A DNA stretch of 10,608 nucleotides from Pseudomonadota bacterium (GTDB lineage: Bacteria; Pseudomonadota; Alphaproteobacteria; Acetobacterales; Acetobacteraceae). The stretch spans positions 1 to 10,608 of the forward strand of contig JAJYFW010000026.1 in assembly GCA_021785335.1 (NCBI GenBank), given 5' to 3'. The notes beneath the pieces were generated by a model. It did no database searches, was not told the DNA's origin, and saw nothing but the letters and a program-made list of their open reading frames with translations. Shown here piece after piece: positions 6,673-10,608 of this stretch (the stretch's first letter is position 1; every line of letters starts with the position of its first letter). The translations under genes and the position numbers were made by a program.

Positions 6673-6760
6673 GCTTCCGGCAATCGCGGTGCGGCGCCGC
6701 ATCCGGGCCATCCGCGGCCCCGGCGCCGGCTCCTTCCGGTGATGACGCGGAGTGCCGGGC

Positions 6761-7291
6761 CTAGACCTTCTCGACCTGCCCGTATTCGAGATCGACCGGC
6801 GTGGACCGGCCGAAGATCGAGACGCTGACCTTCACGCGGCCCTTCTCCTCGTCGATCTCCTCCACCGTGCCGTTGAAGCTGGTGAACGGGCCGTCGGCTA
6901 CGCGCACCTGCTCGCCGATCTCGAACAGCACGCTGGGGCGCGGCCGCTCGCCGCCCTCCTGCGTCTGCTTGAGGATGCGTTCCGCCTCAGCCTCGGAGAT
7001 CGGGGTCGGGCGGTTGCGGGTGCCGAGGAAGCCGGTGACCTTCGGCGTGTCCTTCACCAGGTGCCAGGCGTCGTCGGTGAGTTCCATCTTCACCAGCACA
7101 TAGCCGGGGAAGAATTTGCGCTCCGCGCTGACCTTCTGGCCGCGGCGAAGCTCCACCACCTCCTCGGCGGGAACCATCACCTCCTCGAACGCGTCCTGCA
7201 GGCCCTTCTGGGCGGCCTGTTCCTTGATCTGCTGCGCGATCTTCTTCTCGAAGCCGGAATAGACGTGCACGACGTACCAGCGCTTGGCCAT
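6761..7291 (-). CDS. nusG: Transcription termination/antitermination protein NusG
   Basis: This 176-residue protein is NusG, which binds RNA polymerase, suppresses pausing, and links polymerase to Rho or to ribosomal protein S10. The N-terminal NGN domain runs from [15 protein letters not shown] (3-17) to about residue 98 and includes [13 protein letters not shown] (59-71) and VTGFLGT (85-91). The KOW domain follows at about 124-170 ([20 protein letters not shown], then [18 protein letters not shown] to the end). The length matches the family. GGAG 7 nt upstream of the ATG at 7291 supports the start. secE ends 9 bp upstream, the classical secE-nusG pair. Unusually, the downstream neighbour is convergent rsmB and not rplK-rplA-rplJ-rplL. 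Confidence 0.97.
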   Translation of the reverse strand: MAKRWYVVHVYSGFEKKIAQQIKEQAAQKGLQDAFEEVMVPAEEVVELRRGQKVSAERKFFPGYVLVKMELTDDAWHLVKDTPKVTGFLGTRNRPTPISEAEAERILKQTQEGGERPRPSVLFEIGEQVRVADGPFTSFNGTVEEIDEEKGRVKVSVSIFGRSTPVDLEYGQVEKV

Positions 7292-7300
7292 GGTCAGCTC

Positions 7301-7495
7301 CTAGCCCCCGAGGCCGAACAGCGCGCGCACCGCGGCGCTGAAGACCTGGTCGGCGATGAAGAAGAAGGCGGCGGCCGCGGTGGCCATCGCGATGACGAGA
7401 CCGGTGGTCACCGCCGTCTCGCGGCGCGAGGGGAAGGTGACGCGACCGGTTTCGGTGCGTACATCGCGCAGGAACTTCAGGGGATCGAACGCCAC
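7301..7495 (-). CDS. secE: Preprotein translocase subunit SecE (GTG start)
   Basis: This 64-residue inner-membrane protein is SecE, the small subunit that clamps SecY in the SecYEG protein-export channel. It has the one-helix form usual in alphaproteobacteria: an amphipathic N-terminal helix (DPLKFLRDVRTETGRVTFPS, residues 4-23), the conserved V-x-F-P-S/T-R-x-E segment (VTFPSRRET), and one membrane span at about 28-50 rich in Ala, Ile and Phe. I place the start at the GTG at 7495 because GGAGAG (7504-7509) is 8 nt upstream and the family usually begins just before DPLKF. An in-frame ATG lies further up at 7585, but the extra 30 residues look non-coding and run through a strong hairpin. It follows tRNA-Trp on the same strand and precedes nusG by 9 bp. 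Confidence 0.93.
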   Translation of the reverse strand: MAFDPLKFLRDVRTETGRVTFPSRRETAVTTGLVIAMATAAAAFFFIADQVFSAAVRALFGLGG

Positions 7496-7518
7496 GCCTG
7501 CCACTCTCCGAATCTGTT

Positions 7519-7553
7519 GGACGTGCCGGACGGAGCCGGCCCCGTCCACGTCC
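7519..7553 (-). promoter_or_regulatory. Long hairpin in the secE leader
   Basis: GGACGTG (7519-7525) pairs with CACGTCC (7547-7553), and inside it GACGG (7529-7533) pairs with CCGTC (7542-7546). The result is 12 base pairs with one 3-nt bulge and an 8-nt loop. In the transcript it lies between the tRNA-Trp 3' end and the secE ribosome binding site, ending 9 nt before it. It could be a processing or stability element in a tRNA-mRNA transcript, or affect secE translation; its role is inference. Confidence 0.45.
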
Positions 7554-7608
7554 TCAAGCAATACTTCGCCCTCGCGGGACATCATCGCCGGCGCGCCCGG
7601 GCCCGGCT

Positions 7609-7685
7609 TGGCAGGGGTGGAGGGTCTCGAACCCCCAGCCTCCGGTTTTGGAGACCGGCGCTCTAGCCAATTGAGCTACACCCCT
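7609..7685 (-). tRNA. tRNA-Trp (CCA anticodon)
   Basis: The minus strand folds into a 77-nt cloverleaf with the 3' CCA encoded. The acceptor stem AGGGGTG/CACCCCT is fully paired with discriminator G. The anticodon stem CCGGT/ACCGG holds the loop CTCCAAA, anticodon CCA, which reads UGG. The T-arm contains TTCGAGA. It lies 113 bp before secE and is probably co-transcribed with secE-nusG, the common bacterial linkage. A terminator separates it from tRNA-Gly, so it needs its own promoter; only a weak -35-like TTGTCC (7732-7727) is visible. Confidence 0.97.
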
Positions 7686-7740
7686 GCGGCAGCCGGCCCG
7701 CCGCAGGTCGCACGCTCACCGCTTTGGGACAAGGCGGCGT

Positions 7741-7759
7741 AAAAAGGCCGGCCCGGCCG
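7741..7759 (-). terminator. Intrinsic terminator after tRNA-Tyr/tRNA-Gly
   Basis: On the minus strand GGCCG (7758-7754 complement) pairs with CGGCC around a GGC loop and is followed at once by five T residues (7745-7741). It lies 27 bp after the tRNA-Gly CCA end and 55 bp before tRNA-Trp, in the right orientation to end the tRNA-Tyr/tRNA-Gly transcript. The stem is short but fully G-C, and the T-run stands out in this GC-rich window. Confidence 0.6.
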
Positions 7760-7785
7760 TAAAGTCAAGCGGGGCGCGTGGCACC

Positions 7786-7859
7786 TGGAGCGGGTGACGG
7801 GAATCGAACCCGCACAACCAGCTTGGAAGGCTGGGACTCTACCATTGAGCTACACCCGC
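7786..7859 (-). tRNA. tRNA-Gly (TCC anticodon)
   Basis: This is a 74-nt cloverleaf with encoded CCA. Acceptor GCGGGTG pairs with CACCCGC, discriminator T. The anticodon stem CCAGC/GCTGG encloses CTTCCAA, anticodon TCC, which reads GGA and GGG. The T-loop is TTCGATT on a GCGGG/CCCGT stem. It lies 40 bp downstream of tRNA-Tyr on the same strand and should share its transcript. The Tyr-Gly order matches the tyrU-glyT order before tufB in E. coli. Confidence 0.97.
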
Positions 7860-7899
7860 GGCCCCAGGCACACGGCCACTATGGAGCATGATGGCGGTT

Positions 7900-7985
7900 T
7901 GGTGGAGGGGGTTGGATTCGAACCAACGTAGGCGTGCGCCAGCGGATTTACAGTCCGCCCCCTTTAGCCACTCGGGCACCCCTCC
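7900..7985 (-). tRNA. tRNA-Tyr (GTA anticodon)
   Basis: This is an 86-nt class II tRNA with encoded CCA and the long variable arm expected of bacterial tRNA-Tyr. Acceptor GGAGGGG pairs with CCCCTCC, discriminator A. The anticodon stem GCGGA/TCCGC encloses CTGTAAA, anticodon GTA, which reads UAC and UAU. The T-loop TTCGAAT sits on a GTTGG/CCAAC stem. It is the first gene of the minus-strand tRNA group, and the divergent rlmB begins 147 bp away. Confidence 0.97.
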
Positions 7986-8009
7986 GACACGTCGCATCGG
8001 TCGCGCCGT

Positions 8010-8038
8010 CCCTTGGGGCAAGCCTTGGCTCATGTCAA
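8010..8038 (-). promoter_or_regulatory. Candidate promoter of the tRNA-Tyr/tRNA-Gly transcript
   Basis: A perfect -35 consensus TTGACA is present on the minus strand (8038-8033). The hexamer 17 bp downstream, CAAGGG (8015-8010), is a poor -10, but stable-RNA promoters of alphaproteobacteria often have a strong -35 and a degenerate -10. Transcription would start near 8003, about 18 nt before the tRNA. The consensus -35 in GC-rich DNA is the main support. Confidence 0.45.
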
Positions 8039-8097
8039 ATGCTGCGTCAGGGCCTGCGAATTCGCGGCGTCCCCGCCGCCGTGCCTGCGCGCGCGTG

Positions 8098-8126
8098 TTT
8101 GCGCCGAGCGGGGGCGCCTGTATACC
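8098..8126 (+). promoter_or_regulatory. Candidate promoter of rlmB, predicted leaderless transcript
   Basis: TTTGCG (8098-8103) and TATACC (8121-8126) are 17 bp apart (TTGCGC at 8099 gives 16). The -10-like hexamer ends 6 bp before the ATG at 8133, so the normal start distance places transcription on or next to the first base of the start codon. No Shine-Dalgarno is present, which fits a leaderless mRNA. The sites are pattern matches only. Confidence 0.4.
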
Positions 8127-8132
8127 GCCGGC

Positions 8133-9344
8133 ATGAAGCCTCCCCGTTCCTTCCGCGGCGCCGGCGGCGAGCGCGGCCGCCCCGACCATCACGCCCGTTC
8201 CTCGCAGGGTGGCGAATCCCGCAGCGACCGCCCGCGCGGCGGAGCGCAGGGCGAGGGGCGTTTCGGCGGCGGCAAGTCCGGCGGCCCGCAACAGGGTGGC
8301 GGGCACCATGGCGCCAAGCACCACGGGGGCGGGCAACATGGGGCGCGCCATGGCGGACCGTCGCATGGCGGCCCGCAGCGCGACCGGCCGCAGTCGGAAC
8401 GTCCGTACGGGCAACGCCCAAAGGGAGAACGCCCCCAGGGAGAGCGTCCCCAGGGAGAGCGCCCCCCCCAGAGAGAGCGTCCCCAGGGAGCGCGTGCGGA
8501 CGGCGGCTTCCGGCCCCGCCACGGCGAGAACACGCTGCACGCGCGCCCGGCGCGGCACGAGGACGAGGCGCCGCGTCATCACCGCGAACACCGCGACCAG
8601 CGCGAGCATCGGGATCAGCGGGGGGGCGACCGCTCCGGCCTGTGGCTCTACGGCACGCACGCCGTCGCGGCGGCCCTGGCCAACCCGGCGCGCCGGCTAC
8701 GCCGCCTGCTGTTGACGGAGGCCGCCGAGGAGGCGATCGCCGCCCGCCTGCCGCGCCCGTGGGCGATCACCGCCGAGCGCGCCGAGCGCGAGCAGCTCGA
8801 CCGGCTGCTCGGCCGCGATGCCGTGCACCAGGGGGCTGCACTGCACGCCGACCCGCTGGTGGCCCCGCCGCTCGCCCAGGTGCTGGAGCGGCCGGGACCG
8901 CTGGTCGTGCTCGACCAGCTCGCGGACCCGCGCAATGTCGGCGCTATCCTGCGCTCGGCCGCCGCCCTCGGCGCCGCCGCCGTCATCGTGCAGGACCGCC
9001 ATGCGCCCGAAGAAACCGGGGCACTGGCCAAGGCCGCGTCCGGCGCGCTCGAGACGATCCCGCTGCTGCGCGCCGTGAACATCGCGCGCACGCTGGTGGC
9101 GCTGAAGGCGGCGGACGTGTTCGTCGTCGGGCTCGACGCCGCGGCTCCGCCGCTTTCGGGCCCTTCGCTTGCGGGGCGGCGCATCGCACTGGTGCTCGGC
9201 GCCGAGGGCGAGGGGCTGCGCCGCCTGACGCGCGAGACCTGCGACACGCTGGCCGGGATCGCGATTGCCGGTGGCGGACTCCTCGACAGCCTCAACGTCG
9301 CGGCCGCCTGCGCCATCGCGCTTTACGAACTGGGACGACGCTGA
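8133..9344 (+). CDS. rlmB: 23S rRNA (guanosine-2'-O)-methyltransferase RlmB (TrmH/SpoU family) with a long disordered N-terminus
   Basis: This 403-residue SPOUT-class enzyme methylates a ribose 2'-OH in 23S rRNA (G2251 in E. coli). Residues 169-241 form the SpoU substrate-binding domain, from GLWLYGTHAVAAAL to the AVHQG motif at 230-234. The knotted SAM-binding domain has all three signature motifs: LADPRNVGAILRSA (263-276), LVLGAEGEGLRRLTRE (353-368) and LLDSLNVAAACAIALYE (383-399). E. coli RlmB has 243 residues, matching residues 169-403, so the first 168 residues are extra: Gly-, Arg-, His-, Gln- and Pro-rich, without hydrophobic clusters, and containing ERPQG repeats. Such a tail is probably disordered and could bind RNA. 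The ATG at 8133 lies 7 bp after a TATACC box without a Shine-Dalgarno; the frame is open upstream to 8013, but that would run through the promoter region. The stop overlaps the next gene by one base. The exact target nucleotide is inferred from the family. Confidence 0.93.
   Translation: MKPPRSFRGAGGERGRPDHHARSSQGGESRSDRPRGGAQGEGRFGGGKSGGPQQGGGHHGAKHHGGGQHGARHGGPSHGGPQRDRPQSERPYGQRPKGERPQGERPQGERPPQRERPQGARADGGFRPRHGENTLHARPARHEDEAPRHHREHRDQREHRDQRGGDRSGLWLYGTHAVAAALANPARRLRRLLLTEAAEEAIAARLPRPWAITAERAEREQLDRLLGRDAVHQGAALHADPLVAPPLAQVLERPGPLVVLDQLADPRNVGAILRSAAALGAAAVIVQDRHAPEETGALAKAASGALETIPLLRAVNIARTLVALKAADVFVVGLDAAAPPLSGPSLAGRRIALVLGAEGEGLRRLTRETCDTLAGIAIAGGGLLDSLNVAAACAIALYELGRR
8382..8489 (+). 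repeat. 15-bp in-frame tandem repeat within rlmB
   Basis: Seven consecutive units encode DRPQS, ERPYG, QRPKG, ERPQG, ERPQG, ERPPQR and ERPQG (unit starts 8382, 8397, 8412, 8427, 8442, 8457, 8475). Six units are 15 bp; the sixth is 18 bp with an extra proline codon in a run of eight C. The core unit is GAGCGTCCCCAGGGA. The units nearest the end are the most alike, as expected for recent slippage or unequal crossing-over. Because units are multiples of three, copy changes would keep the reading frame. Confidence 0.85.
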
Positions 9345-10129
9345 TGGAAGCCGCGACCACCGCCGCCGCCATTCTCTCCGCGCGACGTCGCGGCCCGCCC
9401 TACGCGCCCCTGCCGGCCGACGTCGCGCCGCGGACGCTGGCCGAGGGGCTGGCCGCACAGGTGGCGCTTGCGCGGATGCTCGATGCGGACCCGCCGGCGG
9501 GGTTCAAGATCGGCGCCACCGCCGCGGGGATGCGCGCCTATCTCGGGCTCGCGCACCCGCTCGCGGGTTTCATGCCGCGCGACGGGCTCGTCGACTCCGG
9601 CGCCACGCTGGACTGGACGGGCGCGCCGCTCGGCGTCGAATGCGAGATCGGCGTGCGGCTTGCGCGCGACCTGCCGCCGGGCCCGTGCGACCTCGCCCAG
9701 GCCGAGGACGCCGTCGCCGACGTCTTCGCCGCGATCGAGATCGTCGAGAACCGCTATGGCCCGCCGCCGGCCGGCGACCTCAAGACCGTGGGGCCGGGCG
9801 GGCTGCTGGCGGACCAGGTATTCCATCACGGCGGCGTGCTGGGAAAGCCGGCGGCGGACTGGCGCGCGCTCGACCTCGCTGCGGTGCCCGGGCGCATGCG
9901 GGTGGACGGCATGGACGTGGGCCGCGGCCGCGGCGCGGACCTGCTCGGCCACCCGTTGGCGGCGCTCGCCTGGCTCGCCGGCTCCGCCGAGGCCGCCGCG
10001 TTCGGCGGCCTGCGCGAGGGGCAGGTGGTGCTGCTGGGCAGCGTAACGCCGCCGATCTGGCTGGAAGGCCCCTGCACCGTGGAGGTTGCGTTCACGGGAC
10101 TGGGCGAGGCCAGCGTCCGGTTCGCTTAA
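9344..10129 (+). CDS. 2-keto-4-pentenoate hydratase-like protein (fumarylacetoacetate hydrolase superfamily)
   Basis: This 261-residue protein belongs to the MhpD/HpaH-type hydratase group, which adds water to 2-hydroxydienoates in meta-cleavage pathways through a divalent metal. Family marks are GFKIGATAAGMRAYLG (53-68) with the conserved Lys55, the metal-ligand region VECEIG (98-103; Glu99 and Glu101), AIEIVENRYG (130-139; Glu132 likely third ligand), GRGADLLGHPLAALAWLA (195-212) and GQVVLLGSVTPP (226-237). The length fits the 260-270 residues usual for the family. The ATG at 9344 shares its A with the rlmB stop (TGATG), implying translational coupling. No other ring-cleavage or meta-pathway gene is in the window, so the pathway is open. 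A related decarboxylase or a different 2-oxo acid substrate is possible. Family assignment is firm, substrate unknown. Confidence 0.88.
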   Translation: MEAATTAAAILSARRRGPPYAPLPADVAPRTLAEGLAAQVALARMLDADPPAGFKIGATAAGMRAYLGLAHPLAGFMPRDGLVDSGATLDWTGAPLGVECEIGVRLARDLPPGPCDLAQAEDAVADVFAAIEIVENRYGPPPAGDLKTVGPGGLLADQVFHHGGVLGKPAADWRALDLAAVPGRMRVDGMDVGRGRGADLLGHPLAALAWLAGSAEAAAFGGLREGQVVLLGSVTPPIWLEGPCTVEVAFTGLGEASVRFA

Positions 10130-10229
10130 CCGGGCATCAAGCGATCCGCTGCAGAACCCGTGCAACGCCGCGATCGCGGCGCTGCTCGCCAGAACGGCGC
10201 CAACCGGGAAACCCCTGCGGAGGCCGCGC

Positions 10230-10553
10230 ATGCCGAGGCATCGTATCGAACATAACGTCACAACCCACCCGCGCGCGCCCGGGATGTACGCGCACGAGCC
10301 GCATGCCGCGGCACCGGGTTACGGCGCGGCGCTCGGTGATTGGGCGTTGCTGTCGGAGAAGCTGCAACTCGCCGTGGCGCGCGAGGCGCTGACGCGGGCG
10401 GCGGAGACGATCGCGGGCCAGGCGATGGTGCTGGCCGAGGAGATGGATGGGGGCGTGCTGCCTGACCGGGGCGGGGCGGAGGCGCTGCGCCTGTTCGCCG
10501 CCGTGGTGCGCGTCACCGGCCGGGAGGCGAACCCCCCGGCCGGTCATGCATGA
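10230..10553 (+). CDS. Hypothetical protein
   Basis: I do not recognise this 107-residue protein. The first 35 residues are polar and rich in His and Pro (MPRHRIEHNVTTHPRAPGMY) and look flexible. Residues about 36-72 are a predicted amphipathic helix region (LSEKLQLAVAREALTRAAET, IAGQAMVLAEEM), then an acidic turn and a second helix at 82-97 (GAEALRLFAAVVRVTG). It has no signal peptide, membrane span or cysteine. The start is well supported: GGAGG at 10219-10223 is 6 nt before the ATG. The frame stays open upstream into the hydratase gene, but that part has no ribosome binding site. It lies 100 bp after the hydratase on the same strand and ends 3 bp before a convergent minus-strand reading frame. 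Codon use is like its neighbours. Confidence 0.7.
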   Translation: MPRHRIEHNVTTHPRAPGMYAHEPHAAAPGYGAALGDWALLSEKLQLAVAREALTRAAETIAGQAMVLAEEMDGGVLPDRGGAEALRLFAAVVRVTGREANPPAGHA

Positions 10554-10556
10554 AGG

Positions 10557-10608
10557 TCAGCCCGCCTTCACCGTGGGGTTAAGCGCGACGTAGGCGGCGT
10601 GGCCGTCG
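10557..10608 (-). CDS. C-terminal fragment of an unidentified protein (5' part beyond the window)
   Basis: Reading in from the right edge on the minus strand gives 16 codons ending DGHAAYVALNPTVKAG and then TGA (10559-10557). Codon use is GC-ending at most third positions, as in neighbouring genes, and the convergent gene stops 3 bp away, which leaves room for a gene end here. The fragment is too short to assign to a family, and a chance open frame cannot be excluded. Confidence 0.4.
   Translation of the reverse strand, partial: DGHAAYVALNPTVKAG

Noticed and set aside
6673..6760. GC-rich palindromes between rsmB and nusG (for example TGCGGCGCCGCA at 6690-6701) as a bidirectional terminator
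   Set aside because: No T-run follows on either strand, and short GC palindromes are common here.
6752..7666. Plus-strand open frame of 304 codons
   Set aside because: It is antisense to nusG and secE and runs into tRNA-Trp; the minus-strand genes are certain.
8189..8533. Minus-strand frame with WGRSP-type repeats
   Set aside because: It is the antisense image of the rlmB 15-bp repeat; the plus-strand frame continues into a well-defined methyltransferase.
7934..9343. Upstream part of a 731-codon plus-strand frame joining the hydratase
   Set aside because: It runs through tRNA-Tyr and through rlmB in the wrong frame. Only the part from 9344 has family similarity, so no fusion protein is proposed.
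10166..10181. 16-bp perfect palindrome CGCCGCGATCGCGGCG upstream of the hypothetical gene
   Set aside because: With GC this high, about one perfect 16-bp palindrome is expected by chance in a window of this size, and it has no repeat partner or promoter position that would mark it as an operator.
1..10608. CRISPR array, insertion sequence, prophage, toxin-antitoxin or defence genes
   Set aside because: No spaced direct repeats, transposase, integrase or paired small toxin-like genes were seen; all major frames match housekeeping, transport or metabolic families.

Overview
The window reads as chromosomal DNA from a very GC-rich alphaproteobacterium, most like Acetobacteraceae or another Rhodospirillales lineage. 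I infer this from codon use (C or G at nearly all third positions), the full-length agmatinase-type and SapC-type proteins, and the secE/nusG/rlmB sequences. The taxon is an inference, not something the sequence proves. Genes are tightly packed: no stretch above 300 bases lacks a gene, and the longest gene-free gaps are 2088-2277, 4097-4267 and 7986-8132. I see no mobile element, CRISPR array, phage gene or clear sign of transfer.

Region 1 (1-2087, minus strand) is the front of a branched-chain amino-acid type ABC importer operon: livK (periplasmic binding protein), then livH (permease, cut off by the left edge). A perfect 12-bp inverted repeat surrounds the livH ribosome binding site and contains its start codon. 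Region 2 (2278-4096, plus strand) is transcribed divergently from livK and holds a SapC-family protein gene followed 13 bp later by an agmatinase/guanidino-acid ureohydrolase, probably one operon. Region 3 (4268-5281, plus strand) has a TetR-family repressor and a tiny tyrosine-rich lipoprotein; the DNA before each gene shares sequence elements that could be operators.

Region 4 (5359-9344) is the translation/transcription housekeeping block: rsmB (plus), then the convergent minus-strand set tRNA-Tyr, tRNA-Gly, terminator, tRNA-Trp, secE, nusG, and the divergent rRNA 2'-O-methyltransferase rlmB (plus). It resembles the classical tRNA-tufB-secE-nusG-rplK region, but tuf and the ribosomal protein genes are not where they are usually found. 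RlmB carries a long disordered Gly/Arg/His-rich N-terminal extension with a 15-bp tandem repeat.

Region 5 (9344-10608) has a 2-keto-4-pentenoate hydratase-like gene whose start overlaps the rlmB stop, a small protein of unknown function, and the last codons of a minus-strand gene at the right edge.

Most of the window is ordinary core genome. The observations most worth checking are the livH start-codon hairpin, the repeat-bearing RlmB extension, the shared elements flanking tetR, and the rearranged tuf/secE/nusG neighbourhood. I found no convincing evidence of a new multi-gene system.
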